Program-made: the position numbers and the translations under genes
Notes under the pieces: generated by a model
Told to the model about the DNA's origin: nothing
Databases searched by the model: none
Seen by the model: only the letters and a program-made list of their open reading frames with translations
DNA from: Diphasiastrum complanatum
Taxonomy: Eukaryota > Streptophyta > Lycopodiopsida > Lycopodiales > Lycopodiaceae
Direction of reading: 5' to 3'
Assembly (NCBI GenBank): GCA_029204225.1
Contig: CM055102.1
Location: forward strand, 23,345,390-23,409,389
Length of the DNA stretch: 64,000 nucleotides
Shown: positions 27,706-39,883 of the stretch, piece by piece
How the letters are laid out: the number at the start of each line of letters is the position of its first letter
Position numbering within the stretch: position 1 is the first letter of the stretch

Positions 27706-28090
27706 CTTCTAGTCTTCCACCATGGTCACATATCGTGATGACATGAAGGCCACTCTGTAGTATAGTTGGGCCATCATCTCATGGTCTTCTTTTGATTTTA
27801 GGGCCATAGTAGGATTGATCTTGATTGGATCTAAGCCTCGATCCCAAAAACATTCTTGCTGCATCAGAAAGGCCATAGATCGGCAGTATTCGGCACTTTC
27901 TTGCATGCATAGGTCGGCACTCGTCTTGTATTTGTGCCCGAAATCAAGTAACTACAGCCTCAGATCATCCAAAAATATTCTCTTTAAAATTCTCGGAATC
28001 ACTGGCCAGTTCACCAACTCCATCAGTGGCTTTTTTGTCGGCCATGGATTTCTGCGTTTGAGCGGCATGTAAAAGAGATCCACTCGCTTC
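27706..28090 (-). pseudogene. Gypsy-associated ORF with YYRxAF motif
   Basis: It reads MPLKRRNPWPTKKPLMELVN, then after one TAG stop ECFWDRGLDPIKIN, MALKSKEDHEMMAQLYYRVAF. The phrase ALxSxx...AxxYYRxAF recurs in the plus-strand frame at 47233-47808. The domain is unnamed to me. It is probably a capsid-like or accessory protein of a plant gypsy lineage, because it lies among gypsy fragments and follows proline-rich and coiled-coil frames on the same strand. Confidence 0.4.
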
Positions 28091-28149
28091 CATGCCGGTG
28101 CCTTCAAGTATTCTTGGAGCTGCCTGCTATCTTTCAGGACTTTGTTTCG

Positions 28150-31003
28150 CTATTCTGGTTGCGGTTGTAATACCGCAATGATCTCGGCCCTGGTGGAATA
28201 TTGGCTTTGATCTATGTCCTCTTTGCCTCCCCTCATGTTGGGAGGATATTTCCTTTTGAACTTCTCTGACTCTCTGGTATCAGCCATTTTACTCCTGGGC
28301 CTGGTAGGAGAAGCTGTCCTACGGGGCTGTGGTGGCCTTGCCAGGTAATCATCCAGGGCCTTTATGCCCGTATCTTTTTCTTTGGTCATCTCCCCCAATG
28401 TTAGGGTTAGTTTCTGGAAGGTTTGGGATGGAGTGATCTGGAGAGAGAGGTGCGGGGATGGCAGGTTTAGGAGGAGGTGGGTTTAACAAGTTATACGCCG
28501 CACTGGGGGAGTGGAGTTGTTGAAGGATCTCATCCCGTCGGGCTTTGTATGTGTCAGTTGGAACTTTTGATGGGCCCATCATTTTGCTAGGAGGTGGTGG
28601 AGAGAGGGAAGATGAAAAAATAGGGTAAGTTGGAATGAATGTTTCGAAAAAATTAAAGGCAGAGTAGGAGGAGGGGTTAAAAGTGGGAGGGGGATGGAGA
28701 AAAGTCCTAGAAGCAGCTTCGACTCTCTGGCCACCCGATCCCGAACTACCATCTAATTGTCAGGTTTGTCCAACCTGATTTCCTACTCGGCCATCTCCTT
28801 CATCGTCCCGTGGCTTCTTTGAATGAGCGCCTGCTTGAGCCTTGCACGTCGTGTCCCATAACTGGTTCACCTTGTCCAAGACTTGCTGCAGGGTCTTCTT
28901 GTGTCTTCTAGCTGCTTATGGAATTCCAGGATGATCTTCTCTTGCTTGGCCACAATATTTTCAAAAAAAAAAATTCGGCTTCCCGTTCTTGGATCAGCCG
29001 CACGTACTTTTCTATCCGGATGGCTGAGGCCTGTGGGACCTGGAATTGTATATCCTCGATCTTGACTAGAGGGGCATCGACTATCATTGCACCTAACGAT
29101 CTATCCTGTACTTGGTTGATCTGGACCATCTGGTGCTTCAATTGCTGCTGGACCTCTTCCAGAGTGGTCTTTTGTCCGGCCATCACAAATTTGATTTCCA
29201 CTGTCTCTTTTCTTTCTCTTTGGCCAGCCTCTAATGATACGTAATTTCTTGGTCTTCATGCTAGACCTTATTCTCAAGCATTTGATACTGGCTTACCAAC
29301 CAATGCATATGGTAGTTCGCTTCGGATAGGCTGATCATTGAGCATTCGGTTGCTTCGGTGAGCTTCTCAGGGTTAGTGAGGGTTGGGTACTGATCAGGAG
29401 TGTGGGATGGTGACGCGAAACCAAAAAATAGACGTTGTGTCAAAACAGAAGATGGAGGTGGAGGGAGTGGAGGGATGATGTTAGTAACAGTGGGGGTTGT
29501 TGTTGTGGTGGTGGTGGTGGTGGTTATTGGAGGGTTCAGACTTCTTCCTAGCTGCTTCACTTTCTCTGGCTCGTCATCACTTATTTCACTTACTTCGCAG
29601 CATCAAAATATTGCGATGTGTCCAATGTGTGGACTTGTTGGGCTTGTGGTTGCTGAGCCACTTCTGTGTCCTGGGGACTCGAACTCCCCAATCCTCCCCC
29701 CCAAAAAAATGTGACATGTGGTGACGTTGGTGCCATGGGTATAGTAACCAATGTGGGTGGGGTGGTGACTTTGTCTGGTTGGGTAGCAAGTTGTGATGTT
29801 GTCGTATCTTGGGCTGCTGTAGATGTCGTTGCTCCATCACCCCCGTCGATGATGTGTGAGGGTGATGAGTGTTGTTGCGAGGCTGTGGATGAGCTTCCAT
29901 CATCGAAAGTTGAACCATCTGATATTGATCCCCCTGGTGATGTCTTCCTAGCCTGAAGCTTTTTTTGCATCCTTTGTTGCCTTATGTCTGGTAACTGGGC
30001 CTTGGAGGTATCGGCCTCGTGAGCTTCGGACGTTGCGGCTGCTTGTGGGTCCGGTTGTGGGCTTCTTTGCTTCTATACCAGAGGGAGAATACTGGTGTTG
30101 ATTCTTTTAGGTTGGGATCCCGATGGTGAAGTAGCCCGTGAGCGTGAACGCTTGGATTGTTTTGATGGTATGGAAATGTCCCATGCCTTGTCTGCAAGCT
30201 ACAGGTGTTCCATTCTGTACTTGTTGAAGAGTGATATTTGTCATAAGATATCCCAATACGGTTATGGGTTGCTTGTTCTTAAGGCACTCATGAAGGCAGT
30301 TCGAAGCAAACTATGCCCAATCATAGAGGTTCTGGGCATGCAGTCGCGAATCTGCCATTATGTGGAACATGGACATGGGTACCCTATGCAGCTTGGTTCT
30401 TGGTCATTGTGTGCACTTGGTCAAGTAGGCACATGCAGCTTGTAGTTGTTGATCATTATTTGCCTCAACTCTGTACTTGTCCTTGTTCTTCCACTTGTCC
30501 ACAGAGGGATCAATGTATTTGAAATATGTTGTCTGCTTGATCTTTTGAAGTGTCCTGGTGACAGCATTTGGTCCTCGCGGGAATCCAAAAGGTTGCAAGT
30601 CGGCCGATGCAAATGATATGTTGTAAACATAGTTCCTCACAGGGGGAAGTATTAGTTGGCACGACCTTGCTGTAGCATTGTAGTTTGCATATATCATATG
30701 CACCAGGTACGGGCTTTGATACCCCGTCAGGACAAGAATATGGAACTCAATTGCTCTAAAGAAGGACTTCGTGTGCTGGTACCAATTTTGCATCTCAGTA
30801 ATATCCAATTTGGACAATTGGATATCAAGCTTATTGGCATCAGGGTCATCAGAATTGGAACCGGGGTTGGTAGACATAATGAAAAAACTAGAAAAACAGG
30901 GTTCTGGAAAAAGGGTGTCGGTTGAGATTTCAGATAGGGTTAAGGGGCGTCGATTGAGATTTGAACGGAGGACGTCGGTTGAGATTTGAGCGGAGGGCAT
31001 CAA
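28150..31003 (-). pseudogene. Broken gypsy-type gag-like ORFs
   Basis: A chain of minus-strand frames with many stops. 31003-30404 is a 199-residue N-terminal domain (LDITEMQNWYQHTKSFFRAI). 29970-29590 is Ser/Thr/Pro/Gln-rich. 29560-29261 has a (T)n run and PPLPPPPSS. 29201-28908 is coiled coil (TTLEEVQQQLKHQMVQINQV). 28582-28150 is Pro/Arg-rich (LARPPQPRRTASPTRPRSKM). The same order of globular, low-complexity and coiled-coil parts suggests one large structural protein of a retroelement, now in pieces. No zinc knuckle or protease was seen. Confidence 0.4.
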
Positions 31004-32121
31004 TCGAGATGTGATGGAAGGCGTCGACTCTAGAACAAGGAGGAGTCCATATTTGAGTGTTCATGCATGGTTGGGATCTTTGTGAATCTCTGTGTCTGAT
31101 TTTTAAAGCTTGGTGAAAAATTCTTGACATAGGTTGTTATCAAATTATTACAAATCCATTCCAAATCTCAAGAGTGAGATTCTTTGGGGATTCCAAAAGG
31201 GGTGATTGGATATTAATGTTAGTGTTTGAATCAAATGTACATGTCAAATTGAGTGATCTAGTGTAGATCCTATGTTTTGTAAAAATTGGTGGTATAGTAT
31301 GTTGTCAAATCAAATCAAATTCATTCTAAATCTCAAGAGTGAGATTATTTAAGTCAAGAGTGAGTCCAAAAGAAGTGATTAAGTTTGATTTTCATGTATT
31401 TGAAACAAAACCCATCTTTTGTTCAAGAATCTCAAGTGTTGAGAAAACTAGTCACGTGAAAAGAAAAATCTAGGTGTCAAATCTTTTCATATCCATTTTA
31501 AGTCTCAAAAGAAAGAGTCATTGGTATTTGTTGAGTCCAATAGGAGTTTGGATCTGATTTCTTTTATGTTTTGATCCAAAGATTGTGTGCTTTTGTCTTA
31601 GTGATCAAAGTAAAATTTCCAAGTGACTAGTCATTAGTGTGAAGATTGATTCTTAGGTTTGTGAGTTAGATCTTTTGTAGATCCTTCTAGATTATTGAAT
31701 ATGTTCAAATCTAGTCTCTTGAGAGTCACAAATTACATTTGTAGAATCATATCACAAGTTTTGTTTCACATGGCATCAATAGGTGGCATCCTATTGAAGG
31801 CAAGTAAGGATCTTAAGTGCAACCTTTGAGGCAAGGAAGGATATTTCTCCTCAAGATGCTACAAACCAATCCATCCAAGGAGAACCAAAGCAAGGGGGCC
31901 GAGGTGAAGGATGGAGCTTCAAGTTCAAAATGCAAATACATCACAATGCATGTCAAAAATTTTGAAATTTTTTATTTGGAAGTGCATTGTTTGGTTCAAG
32001 ATGCAAAGGTAGATGTCACTTTCATGAAAGTAGCTTGGATTTATTTCCCTGAGTGCCCGGGACCTAACACCTGTGGTTAAAGTAAGTCTATTTTGATCTA
32101 ATCGTAGTTAGAGTAACATAT
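31004..32121. other. Intergenic, weak direct repeats
   Basis: No gene. Phrases such as TTCCAAATCTCAAGAGTGAGATT recur (about 31155 and 31323), along with similar 'AAATCAAATC' text. The ORF at 31817-32080 shows no domain. Confidence 0.4.
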
Positions 32122-32128
32122 ATGATTT

Positions 32129-32425
32129 ATGAAATACCGCCAACATTTATTACATATTTGGTTTTTTATTTTCATACTGATTCAACTACATTTTGTTTTA
32201 GACTCTGTTGTTCATCTTCTTTTAGCCTTGCAATGGCTTCCGGAAGCCGTAGACCACGAAGCAATATTGTCTCATTTTCTGTTTGTAATGAAAAAGACTC
32301 TGATGGCTCTTGGATACCACGTATCTATAGAAAATTTCACTGGGTTCTCATGCATCCCTCATCAAGAGGTGTTTTTGGTAAAAAGAGAAAATCAAATATG
32401 GATTATAGGAATTTTTGAAAAGGTA
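32129..32425 (+). CDS. Possible 5' exon of an unidentified gene
   Basis: Two overlapping frames are open here. The one ending GFSCIPHQEVFLVKRENQIW then IIGIFEK meets a GT (about 32421) and looks more protein-like. The other starts MASGSRRPRSN at 32233. Which is real cannot be settled. Placed here because the next exon of the same strand begins at 32650. Confidence 0.3.
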
Positions 32426-32649
32426 GAATTTTAGACTTCAAAGTTTCACTCGGTGGTCGATCCATTTCAGAGGTCTTGATTCAACATGTCTACATGCATA
32501 AGGAAATTAGAGTGGAAGGCGTAAGTTCAAATGATAGACTCAAATGCAATTGTAAGTTTTGGAGAATTTTTTGGTTTGAGCTTTGCATTAATCATTTAGA
32601 CGTGTATCTGAGTATTTAAATGACATATAGTTATATGGATTTGTGCAGA

Positions 32650-32887
32650 TTTGTATCCATCAAGCAGAATCGAATGGCAACCTCTACAATCCCTTGTCGA
32701 CATCATGGACGTTATTCATTCTGATATTGGTTGTCTGCAATACAAGAACCGCTCCACGAGATCACTTTTGGATTCTTGTATTTTCTTCTATGATTCATTT
32801 TACACACCATCCAGTTTAGGTGGAAAATTAGAGGCGATATCATTATCCTCTTTCTCAAGCGAAGAATGGATTCCTCCAGATTCCAAA
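32650..32887 (+). pseudogene. Unidentified gene, exon interrupted by copia element 2
   Basis: After a TTTGTGCAG acceptor the frame reads YPSSRIEWQPLQSLVDIMDV and LLDSCIFFYDSFYTPSSLGG, ending EEWIPPDSK exactly where the copia LTR begins. Coding resumes beyond the element at 38872. I recognise no domain. Joining the two sides directly does not restore one frame, so either an intron border has been lost or the copy was already decayed. Confidence 0.5.
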
Positions 32888-33578
32888 TGTGAAAAGTACA
32901 GTACTAAGGACCATAAATGGATCTTTGAATGATCCACAAGGTGATTGTATGCTTGTTAAACAATCTATCAGAAACTAGTCATCAGAAAACAAGATCTAGT
33001 TTAGCAGCTTGATAGGAAACAAGTAGAGACAATCAAAGCATTGATCAATTAGTATAATCCAACTCCACACGTGTGGAAATAAGGCTGTAGTACGGCCTGT
33101 AGACAGTGTTTACAAATTGCCAAATTTGGGTTTCATTGGAAATCAAGAGTAATCACCATACAATGAGAGGAAACTCGAGTTTCTCCTTGAGGCTCCAAAA
33201 AGTTTCTATCTTCTCAATATGGAGAATGAGAATACATAGTAAAACACACTTCCTTTGCTAAGTTAGGTGAAAATCCAGCATGTAATAAGGAATTAGACTC
33301 CACTTTCTTGCCCTAATGTGAAAACCCTAGCCTAGATCCAAGAGTCATGCTTGGTAGGTGCATGGTAGGTACAAATCTCATCATAAATCATGGTCTAGAT
33401 CCTACAAAGTAGGAATCACTACCAAATGGACACAACCCCTCCTCTTGACTCGTGGTAACCTACTTTAGGTGTGTATGTACAAGTGGCACTTTGGCCATTC
33501 AAGTAACCAGCAAACAATATTGACAAAATGTACAATATTCTACATGGCTAGATTTGCCAATGTAGGCAATTTTTCACA
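32888..33578 (-). repeat. Copia element 2, 3' LTR
   Basis: 691 bp. Contains the perfect palindrome CCACACGTGTGG at 33065-33076. Confidence 0.95.
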
Positions 33579-33653
33579 CTCCTCCTCAAATCTAGCCTTG
33601 GAGATCACAATGCTTTTATCAATAACTCCAATTGAAAATCTAAGCTTGACAAA

Positions 33654-35528
33654 TTAATCTTTAGGTACAGTTTTAGTAAACAAATCAGCCAAGCAACTTG
33701 ATGATGGCACGTGTTGGAGCTTGATCTCTTTAGCTTGCACTTTTTCCCTCACGAAATGATGAGCAATTTCGATGTGTTTGCTCCTTGCATGGAATGTAGG
33801 ATTAGTTGCAAGTGATTGGGCTGATTGGTTGTCACAATAGATGATAGGGATCTCCTCCTCCATGACATGAAGCTCCACCAATAGCCTTTTGAGCCACAAG
33901 ACCTCCTTGCATGTTGATGTCAAGGCCTTGTATTCGAATTATGTGGAAGATAGGGAGATGGTATCTTACTTTTTGGAAAGCCATGATACTACTCCATCAC
34001 ATAGAAAGGTGGCAAAGGCACTTGTTGATCTTCTATCCACTTTGTCACCTGCAAAATCCGAGTCACTATAGGCTCTTAGGCCAAGATTAGTTCCTCTATA
34101 CAAAATGCCAAAATTCTTAGTGGATGAAATGTATCTAAGAACTCTTTTGGCCATCTTCCAATGTGAAACTAGAGGACTTTGCATGAATTGGCTTAGCTTT
34201 CCAACACTATAACTAAGATAAGTTCTAGTTATAGTTAAATAGATCAAGGAGCCAATAAGCCTTCTATATAATGTGATGTCCTCAAATGATGCTTCATCAC
34301 AACCAATAGATGCTTTTACATGTTGCTCCACTGGTGTCTCAATGCCTTTACAATTCTTCATTCCAAATCTATCTAGGATGGATGTAGCATATTTAGATTG
34401 ACAAATGAAGCTAAAATCACATCCTGTAATAACCTCTATTCCAAGAATGAAGCTCAATAGGCCGAGATCTACCATCTTAAACTCTTTTGCTAAAAGAATT
34501 TTTACATCTCTAATTCCATCTAGATCAATACCACTCAAAATAATGTCATCTACATACAAAACAAGAATAATGATCATGCCATCATGAAAACTTATATACA
34601 ATGATGGATCATAGGCACTCATTACAAAATTGATAGAAATGAGAAAAGAGTTTAGCCTAGAGTACCATGCTCTAGGTGCTTGCTTGAGCCCATAAAGGCT
34701 CTTCTTCAAAAAACACACCTTTCCATCATGCTTTGCCTTGATGAAGCCCTCGGGTTGCTTCATGTAGATCTCTTCCTCCAAATAACCATTGAGGAATGCA
34801 TTTGTGAAGTCAAGTTGTAATAGCTCCCAATTGAAAGTTGTAGCAAGACTAATGATCAACCTGATAGTAACAAGCTTAGCCATAGGAGCAAAAGTCTCAT
34901 CATAATCAATGCCTTCGGTTTGTAAAAAACCTTTGGCAACAAGCCTAGCTTTATGCTTGCTTATTGATCCATCTTGATTATACTTCAATCTATATACCCA
35001 CTTGCAATCAAGAGGTCTCTTCCCTTGAGGAAGATCCACAAGATCCCAAGTATGATTCTCAATAAGAGCATCATACTCTACTTGCATAGCATCCATCCAA
35101 CTTTTAGACTTACAAGCATCTTCATAGCATGTTGGCTCATCTAACATTGAAGTAAGAAAGGTGTAAGATGTGAAAGATGATGAGCCTTCTCTTTGATCAC
35201 CTTGACCATCATAGGTGAGCCTCAATGGCTCGGATCTTGCCCTTGTAGATCTTCTTGGAGTTCTTGGAGTTCTTGCATCTTGAGGTGGATTCTCAAGTTC
35301 TTCTTCACTTGGAAGCTCCTCCTCCATCCTAGCATGATCCTTGGCATCAAGATGATTAGTAGCATTATCATCCAAATCACAAGCATGTCCTTCATAAAAA
35401 ATAACATCCCTACTCACTATCACCTTGCTAGTGATGGGATTGAAGACTCTATAACCTTTGCTATTCTCACCATATCCCACAAAGATGCCTTTGATGGATG
35501 TTGCATCATCCTTCCTTCTCTTATCCAA
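33654..35528 (-). pseudogene. Copia element 2 RT and RNase H
   Basis: A 520-residue frame (35528-33966). It has the integrase-RT linker, then LLQLDFTNAFLNGYLEEEI, SLYGLKQAPRAWY, the catalytic LYVDDIILSG, and RNase H SDSDFAGDKVDRRS. A break follows near 33960, and the RNase H tail continues at 33923-33654 (YCDNQSAQSLATNP, HVPSSSCLADLFTK). All RT active-site residues are present. Closely related to element 1. Confidence 0.9.
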
Positions 35529-36486
35529 GGATTGATGTACATAGCAAGTGGGTCCAAAAACTTTGAGATCCTTGAGATTGGGCTTCTCTCCAAATAGAGC
35601 TTCAAATGTTGTGATTCCTCCAATGGCTTGGTTGGCAATCTATTGCACAAATAGTTAGCACAAGTTATTGCTTCACCCCAAAATAATTTGGATAGAGAAG
35701 CATCTAGTATTAAGGCCTTAACACACTCACAAAGAGATCTATTTCTTCTCTCACTCACTCCATGTTGTTGAGGGGTGTATGGACATGACAACTCTCTCTT
35801 TATGCCATTAGAACTACAAAAGTCAATCAACTTATTGGAGATATATTCACCTCCATTATCACTTCTTAATACCTTAATCTTGGTACTAAGTTGATTTTCT
35901 ACCAAAGTCTTGAACTTTACAAAAGAATCAAACACCATTGATTTGCAAGACAAGAGGTACATCCAACAAAATCTAGAATAGTCATCAATGAAGATTAACC
36001 ACCATTAGACTCATGTGAAAAACTATGAACATCCGAATGGATGAGTTCAAGAGGAGAGTTTGATCTTGATGTAGATCTTGAGAAGGGTAGTTTGTGAGTC
36101 TTTGAGAGGCTGCATGCTTCACGTCTCTTCCCACACTTTGACAAATGCTTGGGGAGTCCAACTGCAAGCTCCTTTGCAACCATAGATTCCATGGCTTTGT
36201 AGTTGGGGTGGCCCAACCTTTTGTGCCACAGTTCCACCTTTGATAACTCCACCTTTGCCAAGTTAACACTCTCCACTGCAACATTAGCATCAAGCTTAAA
36301 CAATCTACTTTGCTTAAAGCCTTTGGCTATACATTCATCATTTCTAAGGATGGAACAAACTCCATGCTTAAATTGTACATCTAGGCCATTATCCATTAAC
36401 TGGCCAACACTAAGCAAATTCTTGGTTAACTTAGGAACATAAAGAACATTATCAAGATTTATCCTTTTGGATGATCCCACATACAA
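35420..36486 (-). pseudogene. Copia element 2 integrase
   Basis: The pre-integrase zinc region includes LWHKRLGHPNYKAMESMV; later Cys positions are displaced by frame changes. The core reads IHSDVHSFSHESNG, RSDNGGEYISNK and YTPQQHGVSERRNRSL, supplying the D, D and E positions. A frame break at about 35990 separates the first Asp from the rest. Confidence 0.85.
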
Positions 36487-36543
36487 GGGAATTGTTCCTA
36501 TTCCACTTATCTTACATTCTTGACTACTTGAGGAATAGATTGA

Positions 36544-37548
36544 TCAACGTAAATCATTGTAAGAAAGTAAGGTGGAGAGTATGTCCTTTTGATATGTCAT
36601 GTGGGAACTTGCCCCACTATCAATCCACCAAGAATCATTGGTGTTGCTCTTGGATGATGGTGGTTTGTTGGAAACTATCAAGGATGACTCTTCATCCTCC
36701 TCCTCCTCCTGATGTGCAATGTTGCTTTGTTTGCTCTCTTGTGCCTTCTTCTTCTTGAGACATTCTGATGCAAAATGTCCTTTCTTTCCACAGAAAAAAA
36801 CATTTGTACTTGGACTTGTCTTTGATCTTGCCCTTTGAGCTTGTAGCCTCCTCCTCCTCCTTGGTCTCCTTGAAGTGCTTATTCTTGCCACTGGTCTTCT
36901 TCTTGCTTTTGAATGAGAAATTAGCTTTCTCATCACCATCCTGCAGAGAAATAGCATTCATTCTTGCATTAGTATGCAACATCCTACACTCTTCAGCTAC
37001 TAATACACTGTGTAGCTTTTCTATAGTAGGCAAAGTGTCTTGGATTGCAAAGATTTGGACCAAATTTGTAAAGCCACTCCCTAGACCATTGAGGACAATC
37101 TGAACAAGCTCACTATCTTGAATCTTCTCTCTAATGGAAGCTAACTCTCTATTGAGAGACTTGATTCTTAGCACATAATTTTGTGCAATCTTATCACTCC
37201 TCTTCATGCTTTGTAGAATCTGATTCCTAAGCATGAGAACCCTCGAAGTGTTACTAGACTCATAGATAGATTTTAAAGATTCCCAAGTCTCTTTAGCACT
37301 CTTACATGATGATACTTCCTTAAAAGGTCATTGCTTACATTCATCTTAATACAATGAAGTGCAAGCCTAGACCTCTTCTTGTATCTCACTAATTCCTGTG
37401 CACCTAGAGGTTCATCTTCATCATCTATTAGAAACTCATAAATATCTTGGAGCACCATTAGTGACTCCATCCTCACTTTCCAAATAGCATAATTGGTAGA
37501 ATTTAACCTCTCACTAGCTTCTAGAAGGTAGGCTCCCACTGATCCCAT
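36544..37548 (-). pseudogene. Copia element 2 gag and protease
   Basis: Gag starts MGSVGAYLLEASERLNSTNY at 37548. After frame changes it continues with MLRNQILQSMKRSDKIAQNY. The zinc knuckle CGKKGHFASEC is present, followed by the aspartic protease start WWIDSGASSHMT with the catalytic Asp. At least two frameshifts are needed to read it through. Confidence 0.85.
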
Positions 37549-38167
37549 CTTACTAGCAAGATTCTACACACAAGATATAGATTTGTTTGGACCTGAAACT
37601 CACAAAGGTTTATAACTTGCAGTGTTTCACTCAAATGTTGACTTCTAATCCAATAGATGGATTTTTAATCACAGTTCTATCACTCCCTCACAAAGCTGGA
37701 ATGAAGATAAGATGAGATGAAAACTACTCTCAAGCAAATCTTGCCAATCTTGGCTATTTTTGGACAAAAACTAACTCTATCTCTCTCATTCACTTTGATG
37801 TACTTTCAAGATCTGGTTTCCACTTTAAGAAGGTCTGAAATCAGCCTAGATTAGTTAGTTTTCATGAAACAAATTCAAAACTAATCAATGGCAAGTGATC
37901 TTGGTAGCTTATCCTAGGATTTGCACCAAAAATTACATCAAACTGACACCAGATGAATTTTCTATGATCCAATGAATATGGGTTATTAAATGTTGGTTCA
38001 AAGATGCCCACACGTGTGAACAGTACAGATTTTGATCCTGAAAAAGTTTGGGATCAAATCCCCTCACCAAAACTTGGATACTAGCTTGCCCTTCCAATAC
38101 TAGCTTTTTGCACCAAAACCTGCTAAAACTGGATTAGATTCAAACACAGATGAATGGCCTTGTACTT

Positions 38168-38180
38168 GGCTCCGATACCA
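38168..38180 (-). promoter_or_regulatory. Copia element 2 primer binding site
   Basis: The minus strand reads TGGTATCGGAGCC directly after the 5' LTR. Confidence 0.85.
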
Positions 38181-38871
38181 TGTGAAAAGTACAGTACTAA
38201 GGACCATATATGGATCTTTGAATGATCCACGAGGTGATTGTATGCTTGTTAAACAATCTATCATAAACTAGTCATCAGAAAACAAGATCTAGTTTAGCAG
38301 CTTGATAGGAAACAAGTAGAGACAATCAAAGCATTGATCAATTAGTATAATCCAACTCCACACGTGTGGAAATAAGGCTGTAGTACGGCCTGTAGACAGT
38401 GTTTACAAAGTGCCAAAGCTGGGTTTCATTGGAAATCAAGAGTAATCACCATACAATGAGAGGAAACTCGAGTTTCTCCTTGAGGCTCCAAAAAGTTTCT
38501 ATCTTCTCATTATGGAGAATGGGAATACATAGTAAAACACACTTCCTTTGCTAAGTGAGGTGAAAATCCAGCATGTAATAAGGAAGTAGACTCCACTTTC
38601 TTGCCCTAATGTGAAAACCCTAGCCTAGATCCAAGAGTCATGCTTGGTAGGTGCATGGTAGGTACAAATCTCATCATAAATCATGGTCTAGATCCTACAA
38701 AGTAGGAATCACTACCAAATGGACACAATCACTCCTCTTGACTCGTGGTAACCTACTTTAGGTGTGTATGTACAAGAGGCACTTTGGCCATTCAAGTAAC
38801 CAGCAAACAATATTGACAAAATGTACAATATTCTACATGGCTAGATTTGCCAATGTAGGCAATTTTTCACA
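38181..38871 (-). repeat. Copia element 2, 5' LTR
   Basis: 691 bp. The same CCACACGTGTGG palindrome lies at 38358-38369. Confidence 0.95.
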
Positions 38872-39632
38872 CACCATAGCAGAGAGCTTCCGATCAAGGT
38901 TTTTTATGGACACTCAAAACTATATGAAATGTAGCACAGGTTCAAAAAACAATAGATTGCACTGGTTTTTGCCTTTTGCAATATTTGTAGATTTTTTTGT
39001 CGAATGTAATATTCGTAGAACAGTGACAATGTTTATTTGTAGTGATTTAACAGACAATATGTTATCAAGCCTCCTTGATGATCATTGGGATAAAAAGAGT
39101 AATGGCAATATCGAGTGCATAGTTAATAGATCGTCAATGAAACTTAGATATCTTATAGAAAAACAAGTGCTTTCTTTAACATTTTATTATAGAAGATGGT
39201 TCAAAGTTGGCAATGGATGGAAAGCATTGGATCAGAATTTTACAGTGAATCATCAAGATCAAATAGAAATCCAAGTGAGGCAAAATAATTCTACTGGTAC
39301 AACAATTGAGGTGGAAGAAGATTGGACACTCGATCACATTCGATCAGAGCTTACCTTGTTGCAATATGATATTCCTAAACACTTCTATTTTCGAGTCAAC
39401 AAGAGATTGGTAGGTGTATGTGTATTTATTTCAATACACATTTGAAATGACTTTCAATGATTTTATTTAAACATGTTTCAGTGTTTTTGGTATTGCAATA
39501 TTTCATTTAAAATAATCTCAATGTTGATATTGTTTAACAAGTTTCTTTGATGTACAGGTAAGACCAAGACAAGAAAGTCGCATACAGTGCAAGGACTTAA
39601 ATAGAAGCGTAGAAATTGTTGAAACCGCATAA
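38872..39632 (+). pseudogene. Unidentified gene, 3' exons
   Basis: The exon to 39409 reads RLHWFLPFAIFVDFFVECN, SSMKLRYLIEKQVLSLTFYY and DWTLDHIRSELTLLQYDIPK. A GT at 39410 and a TACAG acceptor give a last exon at 39558-39632 (VRPRQESRIQCKDLNRS), ending in TAA. The splice keeps frame (NKRL|VRPRQE), which supports a real gene structure. The end has the feel of a C-terminal domain with pattern W-x-L-x-x-I-R...FxVNxRxVxxRQE, but I cannot name the family. Upstream coding is severed by copia element 2. Confidence 0.55.
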
Positions 39633-39883
39633 ACGTTGGGATGATAGACGAGCAACAACAATGTACTTTAAAAAAAAAAAAATACAAAGAAGTCTCAAAT
39701 GACTTCAAGATTTCATCGAACAATTTGTATTTAGTATTTTGAAAAATGTACATTGTTTTTAAAATCGATATAATATATTTGTGGCATTCAGTAATAGCCA
39801 ACTTTCTATTTGCCTATCTGTTGTTCTATGCATCATCATGTGATGATATATTTCTGTGTCTGTTGGAACTTATGTGACAATAT

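Larger units (their letters stand above)
32888..38871 (-). mobile_element. Complete Ty1/copia retrotransposon (element 2)
   Basis: Two 691-bp LTRs (32888-33578 and 38181-38871) start TGTGAAAA and end in TCACA. By eye they differ at about 13 positions (about 2%), so insertion was fairly recent. The element reads on the minus strand. The primer site TGGTATCGGAGCC (38168-38180) abuts the 5' LTR, and a GAGGAGGAG polypurine tract (about 33579-33587) abuts the 3' LTR. gag, protease, integrase, RT and RNase H are in the expected order but broken by frameshifts, so it is non-autonomous. The flanking 5-mers CCAAA and CACCA are not a clean target duplication. Confidence 0.95.

Noticed and set aside
29400-29956. 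Plus-strand Val/Gly-rich frames
   Set aside because: Antisense of low-complexity Thr/Pro-rich gypsy-type ORFs.
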